A DNA stretch of 64,000 nt from Arcticibacterium luteifluviistationis (GCF_003258705.1 NZ_CP029480.1:930001-994000); one strand, 5' to 3'; shown: positions 34,385 through 43,745, counted from the stretch's first letter. Translations and numbers: made by a program. Notes: generated from the sequence alone by a model not told the origin.

Positions 34385-34772
34385 ACTAGCCTTACTTCCT
34401 AAAGAAGAAAAAAAAGCATTTTACCATGTAACATGGAACATGCTTCAAATTACAATTGCCCTAAAGCTCTTGAATTTCCCTAGCTTCAAGAAGTTCTACC
34501 GTTCTATTTCTAAAAAAACAACTGGTAATATTTCTGAGAAAAAATATATACAGGCTATTAAACGTTTTTCAAGCATCAAACCAAAACTCTTTAGTTGCCT
34601 ACCGCAGGCCTTGTGCTTTAAAAAGCAATTTCAAGACAGCAAATTGATAATTGGAGTTCAAGCAAGCAATACAGTTAATCTAGATGCCCATGCTTGGGTA
34701 GAAAGAAAAGGGGAGTTTCTTATTGGAGAAATCCCTAACTTTGATTACCTCCCGCTTTGGATATGGGAATAA
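34356..34772 (+). CDS. Lasso-peptide B2-like transglutaminase-fold protease
   Basis: A 138-aa protein matching the B2 family (Transglut_core3): Cys in LFSCLPQALCFKKQF and His in NLDAHAWVERKGEF, with the usual spacing to the C-terminus; the third catalytic acid is expected shortly after. B2 proteins cleave the leader peptide recognised by B1/PqqD. It overlaps both neighbours and is translationally coupled with the cassette. Confidence 0.85.
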   Translation: MKDWWKKLNKLALLPKEEKKAFYHVTWNMLQITIALKLLNFPSFKKFYRSISKKTTGNISEKKYIQAIKRFSSIKPKLFSCLPQALCFKKQFQDSKLIIGVQASNTVNLDAHAWVERKGEFLIGEIPNFDYLPLWIWE

Positions 34773-34785
34773 AACAACACTAGCA

Positions 34786-35682
34786 TTGAATTACTTAGCC
34801 TTTGGACTCCATATAAAATCTGACCTAGACTTTTCGGATATGCTTCAAACTAGCAGTCATGAAAATGATGTTAATATTGAAAAATCCATTATACCTGAAG
34901 AAGATTTTGAGTTTACCAATGTGTTTAGAAAAGGGGTTCAAGCTTCTATAGCTTTTAAAGACAATGCTGTCATTTTAAACTGGGATGGCATAGTGAGGTG
35001 CCAAATTAGTGCAGGAAAAGAGCTCCTTTACCAACAGCTAGGTGATGACGAACAAACTCTGAAATTATTTCTATTAAGCGAAGCTATTGGTATTCTACTA
35101 TTGCAACGAAACATCTTTCTGCTTCATGGCAGTGCTGTACTGCTAAACAATAAAGCTCATGTTTTTGTAGGAGAACCAGGAGCAGGAAAATCAACCACAG
35201 CGGCCGCTTTTTGGAAAAACAATCAAACTATCCTGACTGATGATTTAGTAGCAATTGACATACATGGAGATACGCCTAAAGTAATTCCGGCTTTCCCTCA
35301 GTTTAAAATTTGGGAAAATACCGTTTCAGGATTAAGTATAGACGACGCTTTACTTCGCCCCTCTTTTGAAGGAATTAAAAAATACCTTGTCACCCAAGAT
35401 TTTGATAGTTTCCCTACCGAGCCATGCGAATTGAAAAGTATCAACATACTTACGCTAGACGGCAATCAAGAAGAGCTTAATATGCTTAACGTTCCGATAG
35501 AGTTATTAAGACACTTTCCGCTGCCACATCAAATATTAAGAGGCCTCGTTCATGCCACACATTTTAAGTCTGCAGTTAATTTATCGCTAAAAGTCAAAAT
35601 TGTTAGGCTGAATAGACCCGAAGGCTTTGAAGCTTTAAGTAATTTTGTTCAAAATATGACCGCTGAATATGAAACCAAATAA
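34786..35682 (+). CDS. HprK-like kinase (RiPP-associated)
   Basis: A ~298-aa protein. The Walker A loop is GEPGAGKSTTAAAF and the HprK-type Asp pair follows in LTDDLVAI, as in HPr kinase/phosphatases. The N-terminus starts NYLAFGLHIKSDLDF, the standard opening of the lasso-associated HprK-like group. I start at TTG 34786, just after the B2 stop. A TTG at 34723 would overlap B2 by 50 nt and add residues not matching the family start. In some lasso clusters this kinase phosphorylates the peptide; here its substrate is unknown. Confidence 0.82.
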   Translation: MNYLAFGLHIKSDLDFSDMLQTSSHENDVNIEKSIIPEEDFEFTNVFRKGVQASIAFKDNAVILNWDGIVRCQISAGKELLYQQLGDDEQTLKLFLLSEAIGILLLQRNIFLLHGSAVLLNNKAHVFVGEPGAGKSTTAAAFWKNNQTILTDDLVAIDIHGDTPKVIPAFPQFKIWENTVSGLSIDDALLRPSFEGIKKYLVTQDFDSFPTEPCELKSINILTLDGNQEELNMLNVPIELLRHFPLPHQILRGLVHATHFKSAVNLSLKVKIVRLNRPEGFEALSNFVQNMTAEYETK

Positions 35683-36811
35683 TGAGGTTAGTGCCTTTTT
35701 AAACATAATCAACGTCTATTTTCATCCAGAAAAGAGTTTAAACCCAGACCTTTTCAAGAAAGTCAATTGGAATAAATTTCAGAAAGCTCTAGAATTTCAT
35801 GCCATTAGACCAATAGTTTATGAGACATTTAAGTCCTCTCAAATTGAAGTCCCAAAGGAGGTCTTAGCAAATTTAGAAGCATTCTCTACAGCCCAAGCAG
35901 TGGCTCATTTAAGTAATTCTATTGAGCTAAAAAGATTGCAATTAGTTTTCAAAAAAGAAGCGATTAAAATGATTCCTTTTAAAGGAGTTGTTTTTCAAGA
36001 TGCTCTTTACAGTAAGGGCCTAAGAGAAGCTGGAGACATAGATATTTTAGTTTCTAAAAATGATTTAGAGAAGACATTGAAACTACTTTGGAATGATAAC
36101 TATAGGTTTACGTTACCCCATAGTTTTGTTACTATAGAGGATTATATTCACCTTTTTGATTCCGCACACGAACAATGTGAAACCCCCTTAATAAAGAATA
36201 ACTCTCATATTGATTTACACTGGAATATTCATCACAGCTTTTTGCCCTATAATTTAGCTCCTAACTTCATTCAAAATTTAACTACTGACAGCGATAGAAT
36301 ATTCTGGACTCTTCTCGTTCATCATGGTGCCAAAGAGTTTTGGCTAAGGTTAAAACACTTGATTGATCTAGCTAGCTTTGTAGAAACATATGGTGAGTCA
36401 TTTGATTGGGAGGCCGCTTATCTAAAGGCTTTAGAATACAGAATGTCAATTATTTTCCTAAATGGCTTTTTTCTAATAAAGGACAAATTAAACATCCAGC
36501 TGCCCCATTTTATTCTTCAATTATTAGAAGAACATAACTATTCCTCCTTAGACAAAACTATTAAATATTGGAACAATGGGAAAAGCTGGGCTACCACCAT
36601 CCCAAGACTCCATTACGAACAAATTTTATTATCTTCTCAAGACCAAGGTTTCAGTAAATGGGTGTACTTAAGGAAAATATATAATACTTATACAAAACCT
36701 AACCCAATAGAACCTAAACGTTTTTTATACTTCCCAGAACGTTTTCACTTTTTGAACTTTTTAAGTAAGGTTTTCTCTTATCTAATAAAGAAAACTTTCG
36801 GTATTAAGTAA
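35669..36811 (+). CDS. NTP_transf_5-type nucleotidyltransferase (RiPP-associated)
   Basis: A 380-aa protein. The motif KMIPFKGVVFQDALYSKGLREAGDIDILVSKNDLEK holds the K..G....R..GDIDIL core of the uncharacterised nucleotidyltransferase family. Family members co-occur with B2 and HprK-like kinase genes in lasso-peptide clusters. It overlaps the kinase gene by 14 nt and ends 2 nt before uvrC, which therefore may be read from the cassette promoter. Confidence 0.82.
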   Translation: MKPNNEVSAFLNIINVYFHPEKSLNPDLFKKVNWNKFQKALEFHAIRPIVYETFKSSQIEVPKEVLANLEAFSTAQAVAHLSNSIELKRLQLVFKKEAIKMIPFKGVVFQDALYSKGLREAGDIDILVSKNDLEKTLKLLWNDNYRFTLPHSFVTIEDYIHLFDSAHEQCETPLIKNNSHIDLHWNIHHSFLPYNLAPNFIQNLTTDSDRIFWTLLVHHGAKEFWLRLKHLIDLASFVETYGESFDWEAAYLKALEYRMSIIFLNGFFLIKDKLNIQLPHFILQLLEEHNYSSLDKTIKYWNNGKSWATTIPRLHYEQILLSSQDQGFSKWVYLRKIYNTYTKPNPIEPKRFLYFPERFHFLNFLSKVFSYLIKKTFGIK

Positions 36812-36813
36812 GC

Positions 36814-38628
36814 ATGGCAAAAATCAAATTCGATTATAAATCTAAAATACCCTTGCTCCCCAATGAGCCAGGTATTTATAAGTATTTCGACGAAAACGAT
36901 ACCATCATTTATGTTGGCAAAGCCAAAAACCTTAAGAATAGAATAAGTAGCTATTTTTACAATTTTGACCGTGCAGATAGAAAAACGCAAAGGCTAGTTT
37001 TAAATATCAGAAAACTAGAATACACCGTAGTTCTTTCAGAATGGGAAGCTCTTTTATTGGAAAATAATATGATAAAAGAACTTCAGCCGAAGTTCAACAT
37101 TTTATTAAAAGACGATAAAACTTACCCTTATATATGCGTCACAAATGAACGCTTCCCGCGGCTTATTAAAACAAGACGAATAGAAGATAAAAAACAAGGG
37201 AAAATGTACGGCCCCTATGTCAATGTGAAAGCTATGCATGCTCTCTTAGACATGTTTACACAGCTTTATACCATAAGAACGTGTAAATACAACCTCTCAA
37301 AAGAAAACGTAGCTGCCAAGAAATATAAGCTCTGCCTAGAATACCATATTGGGAACTGCCTAGGGCCGTGTGAAGACCTACAGGCAGAAGCTGATTATAT
37401 GCATGAAATAGAGCAAGTGCATTACATTTTAAAGGGCAACCTTGCTCCTGCTAAAGAGTATTTCCTCCGAAAAATGCAAGAATCAGCTGTTAATCAGGAG
37501 TTTGAAAAAGCTCATGAATATAAGCTCAAACAAGATTTCTTGGATAATTATCAGGCCAAGGCCACGGTAGTTAATCCATCTATAAAAGATGCTGATGTTT
37601 TTGTAATCCAGTCGGACCCAGATGCATCTTATATCTGCTACCTAAAAATCAGTAACGGTACCATTATTCAAACTCAAACACTAGAGGTAAAGAAAAAGTT
37701 AGAAGAGCCAGATGATGAGGTTTTGGAGAAAGTCATGTTTGACATACGACTGAAACATAACAGCCAAGCTAGAGAGATATTCAGTAATATAGAAGTTGAC
37801 ACCGACCTTAAAGCGGAAGTGGTTGTCCCAAAAATAGGTGACAAGAAAAAGCTTATTCAAATGGGCTTAAGAAATGTCATGTATTACCGCCATGAAAAAG
37901 CCGAGAGAGATGCCATAGCCAAAAGTGGTGCTACCAATAGGCGTGACAGAGTTTTAATAAAACTCAAACAAGATTTACAGCTTAAAGAGCTTCCAAGGCA
38001 TATAGAATGCTTTGATAACTCCAATATTCAGGGAACTAACCCTGTCTCTGCCATGGTACTTTTTAGAAATGGAGTGCCAAGCACTAAAGAGTATCGTCAT
38101 TATATTCCCAAAACCATTATAGGACCTGACGATTTCGGAACCATGCGTGAGGTGGTTTATAGAAGATATAAAAGGCTAGTAGAAGAGAAAGAAGATTTGC
38201 CAAACCTCATTGTGATTGACGGTGGCAAAGGTCAACTTTCGGCGTCAGTTGCAGCTTTAAAGGAATTAGGTATCTATGGTCAAATCCCTATTATTGGTAT
38301 AGCGAAAAGACTGGAAGAAATATATTTCCCGGAAGACACCCTTCCACTTTATATTGATAAGAAATCGGAGTCGCTAAAACTTATTCAACGCTGCCGTGAT
38401 GAAGCTCACCGTTTCAGTATTACACATCACCGAAACAGGAGAAGTAAAGGATTTATTAATAGTAGCCTAGAGTCTATTGAAGGAATTGGAAAACCTACTG
38501 CCACCAAAGTACTTAGTCACTTCAAAAGTATTTCAAACTTAAGAAAAGCCACTGAAGAAGAGTTAATAGCTTTAGTGGGTAAAGATAAATCGAGAAGGAT
38601 TAGAGCCTTTTTCGAGAAAGATGCCTAA
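36814..38628 (+). CDS. uvrC: UvrABC system protein C (excinuclease)
   Basis: A 604-aa protein of typical length. It has an N-terminal GIY-YIG nuclease (PGIYKYFDENDTIIYVGKAKNLKNR), a UVR UvrB-binding motif (FEKAHEYKLKQDFL), an RNase H-like 5'-nicking domain (HIECFDNSNIQGTNPVSAMVLF; VIDGGKGQLSAS) and a C-terminal helix-hairpin-helix (SIEGIGKPTATKVLSHF). It makes the dual incisions in nucleotide-excision repair with UvrA and UvrB, neither of which is present here. It starts 2 nt after the nucleotidyltransferase gene. Confidence 0.96.
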   Translation: MAKIKFDYKSKIPLLPNEPGIYKYFDENDTIIYVGKAKNLKNRISSYFYNFDRADRKTQRLVLNIRKLEYTVVLSEWEALLLENNMIKELQPKFNILLKDDKTYPYICVTNERFPRLIKTRRIEDKKQGKMYGPYVNVKAMHALLDMFTQLYTIRTCKYNLSKENVAAKKYKLCLEYHIGNCLGPCEDLQAEADYMHEIEQVHYILKGNLAPAKEYFLRKMQESAVNQEFEKAHEYKLKQDFLDNYQAKATVVNPSIKDADVFVIQSDPDASYICYLKISNGTIIQTQTLEVKKKLEEPDDEVLEKVMFDIRLKHNSQAREIFSNIEVDTDLKAEVVVPKIGDKKKLIQMGLRNVMYYRHEKAERDAIAKSGATNRRDRVLIKLKQDLQLKELPRHIECFDNSNIQGTNPVSAMVLFRNGVPSTKEYRHYIPKTIIGPDDFGTMREVVYRRYKRLVEEKEDLPNLIVIDGGKGQLSASVAALKELGIYGQIPIIGIAKRLEEIYFPEDTLPLYIDKKSESLKLIQRCRDEAHRFSITHHRNRRSKGFINSSLESIEGIGKPTATKVLSHFKSISNLRKATEEELIALVGKDKSRRIRAFFEKDA

Positions 38629-38658
38629 AAAAGCACCAAAGTTAGTTGGTGCTCTTTT
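38629..38658 (+). terminator. Terminator after uvrC
   Basis: An AGCACCAA/TTGGTGCT stem followed by CTTTTTC, immediately after the uvrC stop. Its A-rich left side may also stop the convergent lipoprotein gene. Confidence 0.88.
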
Positions 38659-38660
38659 TC

Positions 38661-39011
38661 TTACTTTTCCCAAACCGTTTCTTGAAAAACAGCATTGGAG
38701 AAATCTTCGCCGTTAATTTCGGTATTACCAGTTATCCCTCCCAAAAGACCCAGGCGTTCACAGTTTAAGGCAAAAACCTCTGCCGCCATGTCTGCCCCAC
38801 AGTTTCCTGGGTCAAAAACTACTACTAGATCCTCTTGAAAAAGGTATGACTTTATACTAACATTAGTCTCACAGGTTTGCTCTTTAGAAAACGCCTCAAC
38901 TTTCTCTCCTAAACAGCTTGTCATTATTGGATCTGTAATTAGCTCATTTTCTACGGTCAACTTTTCACAGCTAAAACTAAGTAAGGGTAATAATAATAGG
39001 TACTTTTTCAT
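38661..39011 (-). CDS. Small lipoprotein, cysteine-containing
   Basis: A 116-aa protein with a lipobox LLSFSC (Cys15). The mature part has four more cysteines and a pattern (SIKSYLFQEDLVVVFDPGNCGADMAAEVF..LGLLGGITGN) like the small Bacteroidota lipoproteins annotated DUF6970 and relatives. Function unknown. It is convergent with uvrC. Confidence 0.7.
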   Translation of the reverse strand: MKKYLLLLPLLSFSCEKLTVENELITDPIMTSCLGEKVEAFSKEQTCETNVSIKSYLFQEDLVVVFDPGNCGADMAAEVFALNCERLGLLGGITGNTEINGEDFSNAVFQETVWEK

Positions 39012-39098
39012 ATTAAATTCGCGTTCTATTTTGCACCCTTAAAATGAACTAAACCCTAGAAAGGTTGGCTGAATTTGAAAACTAATTTCAAGAATCCC

Positions 39099-39311
39099 TT
39101 ATTTTTTGAGGCATTTAGAAAAGCCTTTTTTACCTTCCGAAACCGCACTCCCTGACAATAACATAATGTGCATAAACGCTCCACAAAGCAATACATTTCT
39201 AATCTCATCAAAATCCCCAGACTCCTTCAATGCACTAGAACAAACTATCATCACTGTGGCCCAAATTAATGCACTTACCAATACCGCTATCGCCTTTTTT
39301 GCTTCTTTCAT
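39099..39311 (-). CDS. Small membrane protein, last gene of the ECF sigma operon
   Basis: 70 aa with two predicted membrane helices (AIAVLVSALIWATVMIVCSS; NVLLCGAFMHIMLLSGSAV) and a Lys-rich C-terminus. No family is recognised. It starts 17 nt after the 159-aa gene, and all four genes of the run 40958-39099 are on the minus strand with short gaps. Confidence 0.6.
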   Translation of the reverse strand: MKEAKKAIAVLVSALIWATVMIVCSSALKESGDFDEIRNVLLCGAFMHIMLLSGSAVSEGKKGFSKCLKK

Positions 39312-39328
39312 TTTATCAATTGTTTCAT

Positions 39329-39808
39329 TTAAACTGCGGAGAGCATGGCTGAAAGGTAAGCCGAGGCAAACCCGCTAAGAATACAAAGCTCTTCCAGGTT
39401 TTTCAGTTCTTTAATGGTTTCTATTTCATAATTGTAACCAAGTGTCTTCCAGTGAAAAGATGGAATTAAACGCATCACCACCTCATTAGCGTCGTCATAC
39501 ACCTCAAATTTCCCTTTCAATACGCCTTTATACTTAACTGACCATTTCCTTTGACACATTTCGGAATCTCTCAACTCTATTTCTACTCTTCCCCGCCAGT
39601 TAAACTTCATCTCCCCTACTTCCGTTTTATTTCTATAAATCAGAATTTTAGTTCGCAAAAAATTTGATGGTTCTATTTCTAAAAAATCATTATTACAAAG
39701 AGCTGAAGCTTTATTAGCATACCAATTCTCATATTTTACTTCAGAGATGATTTTATTCCCTTCAATAAGGTTAAAACTTCCCTTTCCTTCTGTTGATTCT
39801 ATTTTCAT
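39329..39808 (-). CDS. Uncharacterised protein, 159 aa, of the ECF sigma operon
   Basis: A beta-rich protein (FRTKILIYRNKTEVGEMKFNWRGRVEIEL; KYKGVLKGKFEVYDDANEVVMRL) with a C-terminal hydrophobic helix. The strand pattern is reminiscent of the tubby/LURP-one-like fold, but I cannot assign it. It lies 10 nt from the 206-aa membrane protein gene. Function unknown. Confidence 0.65.
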   Translation of the reverse strand: MKIESTEGKGSFNLIEGNKIISEVKYENWYANKASALCNNDFLEIEPSNFLRTKILIYRNKTEVGEMKFNWRGRVEIELRDSEMCQRKWSVKYKGVLKGKFEVYDDANEVVMRLIPSFHWKTLGYNYEIETIKELKNLEELCILSGFASAYLSAMLSAV

Positions 39809-39818
39809 GGTCTGTTAT

Positions 39819-40439
39819 TTAAATTTCTTCTGCTTGTCCTAGAGCTTCTGCTGTTGCTTCCATGTTTTTATTATAAAACCTAAAAAGTAGGTAAACCGCG
39901 GGAACAGCTATTACAAGAGATAACAATATCATAACTAAAAACTCCTCTTTAGCATTACTGAAATCTTGAAAAATATCCTTCCCTATAAACACTTTCAAAA
40001 CCACTGGACAAAAGAAAATCATAGTAGGTAAAGAGCTATAAACGCCTACTTTTTTATATCGAGCAGAAGCCTCCTTTACAGCGAGGTAATTCTTTTGACT
40101 TTCCTCAATACTGTTCTCTAAAAGGTTTATCCTTTTCATTTTGGCAATAAAATCCCAGGAAATATAGCCAGAAAAAAGAAACAAGATTCCACTCATAACA
40201 GCACAAATCATTAGTGGTACATTATCAAAACTCCTATTCAACATGCTACCAATCAATCCGACCAAAAGAACTACGCACATGCCCAAACCACCAATGGTTT
40301 CAAACTTGACCATTTTGCCAAGACTATTCTTACTCTTCTCATGAGCCATTTTGAGAATAATGTCATTCGTAAGTTTTTTCTGGTTCTCTAATTCTGCACT
40401 TAACTCTTGCCAAGTGCTTTTCATCTCATCTAAGTCCAT
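39819..40439 (-). CDS. Membrane protein following an ECF sigma gene, possible anti-sigma partner
   Basis: 206 aa. The N-terminus DEMKSTWQELSAELENQKKLTNDIILKMAHEKSKN is a soluble helical segment of the kind seen in Bacteroidota proteins encoded just after ECF sigma factors. Four transmembrane helices follow in two pairs. It starts 30 nt after the sigma gene. An anti-sigma role is inferred from position and topology only; no zinc-binding HxxxCxxC motif is present. Confidence 0.65.
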   Translation of the reverse strand: MDLDEMKSTWQELSAELENQKKLTNDIILKMAHEKSKNSLGKMVKFETIGGLGMCVVLLVGLIGSMLNRSFDNVPLMICAVMSGILFLFSGYISWDFIAKMKRINLLENSIEESQKNYLAVKEASARYKKVGVYSSLPTMIFFCPVVLKVFIGKDIFQDFSNAKEEFLVMILLSLVIAVPAVYLLFRFYNKNMEATAEALGQAEEI

Positions 40440-40469
40440 ATGCTAAATATTGTTTAAAAGAAGTCTATA

Positions 40470-40958
40470 CTATCCTTTAGTAATTCCCTTCTTAAGTTTC
40501 TCTTTAATTCTTGCCATTCTAGTTCCTACATTACTGGCTGTTAGGCCTGTAATCTGAGCTATCTCTTGATGGCTTTTATCTTCCAAATACAATAAGACCA
40601 CGGCCTTTTCTATATCATTAAGCATAGCTATATGACTGTAAAGATTCTTGCTTCGTTCCTCCAAGATTGGGTCATAAGAGTCTTCTAAGCCATGAATTCC
40701 TGCATCAAAAGTCACCATTTGCCCCTCTTTTTTATCTTTTCTTAGCCTAGTGATGGCCGTATTAAGTGCCACCCTATATAACCATGTAGAAACTTGCGAC
40801 TGATTCCTAAACTTCTCAAATGCCTTCCATAGCTGTAGCACTATTTCTTGGTATAGGTCTTTTTTATCTTCCGCATGGTTTCCATAAACAGCAGTCACCT
40901 TATAAATGAGGCCCTCATTTTGTTTTATAGTTTCCACAAATGCTTTTTCTGTATTCAA
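40470..40958 (-). CDS. ECF-type RNA polymerase sigma factor
   Basis: 162 aa. Region 2 is clear (KKDLYQEIVLQLWKAFEKF; VSTWLYRVALNTAITRLRK) and region 4 has the HTH (SHQEIAQITGLTASNVGTRMARIKEKLK). Heads a four-gene minus-strand operon with a membrane protein probably acting as its regulator. The trigger is unknown. Confidence 0.9.
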   Translation of the reverse strand: MNTEKAFVETIKQNEGLIYKVTAVYGNHAEDKKDLYQEIVLQLWKAFEKFRNQSQVSTWLYRVALNTAITRLRKDKKEGQMVTFDAGIHGLEDSYDPILEERSKNLYSHIAMLNDIEKAVVLLYLEDKSHQEIAQITGLTASNVGTRMARIKEKLKKGITKG

Positions 40959-41103
40959 ACCGTGTTTTTATGAATTCAATTAGTTAGTCGCAGCTCGCTC
41001 CAAAATATCACAATCTTTTGAGTTTTTTTTTCAATTTGCTCTTCCTAGGTCTTTAAAAATATCCAGCTTAATGCTACCTTTAAATTATAACAATCAAAGC
41101 CTA

Positions 41104-42204
41104 ATGCCTTCCATTTCTACTAAAAGACTTTTTACCGCAGGAACCATTCTTCTGAACAAAACCATTCATTTTGAAAACGGTAAGATTACAGGGATTGAAA
41201 ACGCCCTTGGCACGCCAACTTTTGAAAACATATCCGCCGCTTTCTTTGATACACATATTAATGGTGGTGAAAAACTGTATTTGACAGAAGAAGTAAGCCT
41301 TGAAGCTATTGACGATATTTTTACAGCTTCCCTAAAAACGGGCACATTTTACGTTTTGCCCTGCGTCATTACCTCTTCTCCAGAAAATATTTTGAAAGGC
41401 TTAGCCGCTATTAAGGAATACATAAGCTTAAACCCAAAATCTGGTGTGGTTGGATTACACTTAGAGGGTCCTTTCCTAAATCCAGTAAAAAGGGGGGCAC
41501 ATTTAGCCAAGTATGTAAGAAAACCAAGTAATGAAGAACTAGCAGGCATTCTGGAGGCAGGAAAAGGTATTATTAAATTAATTACCATTGCCCCTGAACA
41601 ATTCACCGACGAGCAGATAAAAATGATTCAGGCTACCGGAATTTGTATTTCGGCTGGGCACTCTGATGCTACTAATGTTGAAGCTAACCATGCATTTGAT
41701 TTAGGAATCAATTTGGTGACCCATCTCTTTAATGCCATGTCTGGTTTACATCACAGAAAACCTGGCCTAGTGGGTGCCACACTAGCTCGAAAGGAAGTTT
41801 GGGCTCCTATTATTCTAGACGGAAAACACTGTGATTTTGATGCAGCAAAAGTGGCTTTCAATGCCAAACCAGATAAGCTTTTTATAATTTCTGATGCCCT
41901 ATTTTTGGGTCAAAAGAAAATGAAATTTAAATGGGAGGAATTTGACGCCACACTTATAAATGGAGAATACATTAACTCTGATGGGAACTTAGCAGGCTCT
42001 GCAGTTTCTATGGGTGAATGTATTAAAAATGCCGTAGAGCAGGTTGAAATTCCACTTGAAACCGCAATTGACATGGCCACAGAAAGACCAGCAAAAGCTA
42101 TTGGTCTAGCGGAAAACATCTGTAAAATAGATGTAGGTTATCCTTCTATTTTCACTTCGTTTAATGACGATCTGAATACTTTTGAAGTACTTAATATGGT
42201 TTAG
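41104..42204 (+). CDS. nagA: N-acetylglucosamine-6-phosphate deacetylase
   Basis: A 366-aa amidohydrolase. Metal and substrate motifs are visible: GLHLEGPFLNPVKRGAH, ISAGHSDA, VTHLFNAMSGLHHRKPG, ILDGKHCD and the catalytic Asp in FIISDALF. It removes the acetyl group from GlcNAc-6-P in amino-sugar catabolism and cell-wall recycling. I chose the ATG at 41104, since the frame from 41071 adds 11 unconserved residues. The usual nagB is not adjacent. It overlaps the convergent S41 gene by 4 nt. Confidence 0.92.
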   Translation: MPSISTKRLFTAGTILLNKTIHFENGKITGIENALGTPTFENISAAFFDTHINGGEKLYLTEEVSLEAIDDIFTASLKTGTFYVLPCVITSSPENILKGLAAIKEYISLNPKSGVVGLHLEGPFLNPVKRGAHLAKYVRKPSNEELAGILEAGKGIIKLITIAPEQFTDEQIKMIQATGICISAGHSDATNVEANHAFDLGINLVTHLFNAMSGLHHRKPGLVGATLARKEVWAPIILDGKHCDFDAAKVAFNAKPDKLFIISDALFLGQKKMKFKWEEFDATLINGEYINSDGNLAGSAVSMGECIKNAVEQVEIPLETAIDMATERPAKAIGLAENICKIDVGYPSIFTSFNDDLNTFEVLNMV

Positions 42205-43622
42205 TCAGCCCTAAGTTTTTCTATAAGCACTCGTTCGTAGCTGTCTATATTTTTATCAAAGTCTTCTAAGGTATACTCTACAGAAATATCTGGTTGAATA
42301 AAAAAGGATTCATTTGGCTTGTTTGCTCTTGCATGCACTATCCTATATTCTGGAATCCTCACCCTAATTTTACTATTTGGTAATTTGGCTACGTACCAAC
42401 TACCAGCATGACTTCCCCAATTGGCTCCGCCTGGTATAGTTCCTATAAAAGTGGCTCTATCCATATCGTCTAGCAACGAAATAGTGAAAGTAGTAGCCGA
42501 ATAAGATGCGGCGTCCATAAAAACATAGAGCTTCCCTTTATAAGCTAATTTTGAAGGTTTCTTTTTGGCAGGTTTGCCTGTAGCCCTGTACCTATATATA
42601 CTATCCTTCTTATTAAAAAACAATGGAGCTATTAAAGGTGTAATTCCTTTAGCAGGAGAAAATATTTTAAAATATGCTGAGCGATTAAACGCCATTGTGT
42701 CTATCAGCTTATAAGGTTCAGAAGCCACATATTTCATGACTTTCGAAATATTAGGAATATAGCCACCCCCATTTGACCGTAGGTCCAAAACCAAATGTTC
42801 CACAGAATCTTTCTGTGCTTGTTTTATATGCTGCTTAAATTTCCTTTTAAACTTGGTTTGAAATAAATCGAAGGGTGAGCCTTTAAACTCGAAAGATGTC
42901 ACATCAATTTTAGCCAGTGATAAAGTGGAATCAATCATGGTATAAGACAAGTTTTTCCTGATTTTTTCTGGATATCTCCTTGCCAAAACAGCACCCATTT
43001 GTTTTGTGGTGACCGTAGCTAATCTATAATTCATCACAGAATCCTTCTCTAAATTCCTTACTAGCAAATCGACAGAGTCTTTCAGTTCAAAAAACTTTGG
43101 GTAGTAAGCATAAAGTGTTTTTGTGGCATATAATTGCTTTGCAGCCTCGTTTCCATTATCTGTCCCAATATTAGTTTTCAATAAATCTTTAACCGACTCT
43201 ATGGACTTCCCGTCAATCTCCAGCAGCTCCAAACCTCTTAAAAAAGTGGTATCCGCAGCGGCATTATATTGTATCAAGTTTTTACCTTCTACCTCAGCCA
43301 TGATGAATGGAAGCTTAAAAGGATGCTTTTTCCGCCACTTTTTAGGATGGGAAAAACCAGTATGTAAATCTTTGATTTGATAAATTAATGGCGAAATTGT
43401 TAAAAATAAGTCAGCTTCTGAAATAGAATCAGTTATGGAAGTCTTTATCTCTAAATACGTTTCTTGGTAAGCCTCAGACGATTGATACCTAAAAAGGCCG
43501 GGGTGTACCTGCTGCATTTTGTGATACAATACATCAATATCTTCCTTTGCCTCATCCGCACTAAACTTCTGAGCTTTTGACCCGATGGGGAAAAGCATAA
43601 TGACAAAAAACAGACGCCACAT
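42201..43622 (-). CDS. S41 family periplasmic peptidase
   Basis: A 473-aa protein with a signal peptide (WRLFFVIMLFPIGSKAQ). The tail-specific protease fold is recognised from HLVLDLRSNGGGYI and from KGKLYVFMDAASYSATT, which holds the catalytic Ser, followed by a GxxT/GG loop (GTIPGGANWG). The N-terminal helical region (EDIDVLYHKMQQVHPG) is typical of Bacteroidota S41 enzymes. I use the ATG at 43622; a TTG at 43637 is the only further upstream start. Substrate unknown. Confidence 0.86.
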   Translation of the reverse strand: MWRLFFVIMLFPIGSKAQKFSADEAKEDIDVLYHKMQQVHPGLFRYQSSEAYQETYLEIKTSITDSISEADLFLTISPLIYQIKDLHTGFSHPKKWRKKHPFKLPFIMAEVEGKNLIQYNAAADTTFLRGLELLEIDGKSIESVKDLLKTNIGTDNGNEAAKQLYATKTLYAYYPKFFELKDSVDLLVRNLEKDSVMNYRLATVTTKQMGAVLARRYPEKIRKNLSYTMIDSTLSLAKIDVTSFEFKGSPFDLFQTKFKRKFKQHIKQAQKDSVEHLVLDLRSNGGGYIPNISKVMKYVASEPYKLIDTMAFNRSAYFKIFSPAKGITPLIAPLFFNKKDSIYRYRATGKPAKKKPSKLAYKGKLYVFMDAASYSATTFTISLLDDMDRATFIGTIPGGANWGSHAGSWYVAKLPNSKIRVRIPEYRIVHARANKPNESFFIQPDISVEYTLEDFDKNIDSYERVLIEKLRAD

Positions 43623-43709
43623 ATTGCTCAAAGTCAATTCTTGGATTAATTATATTGAATACTTTCAAAAATAGGCTGAAATAGGCGTTTATCTTCAAAT
43701 CCTTTTAAT

Positions 43710-43717
43710 TATCTTTG
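43710..43717 (+). promoter_or_regulatory. Promoter -10 of nusB
   Basis: TATCTTTG matches TAnnTTTG, with TTTA at 43688-43691 placed 18 nt upstream as a -33 element. It lies 29 nt before the nusB ATG. Confidence 0.6.
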
Positions 43718-43745
43718 CGGCACATTAACAGTTCTTTGAATCAAT

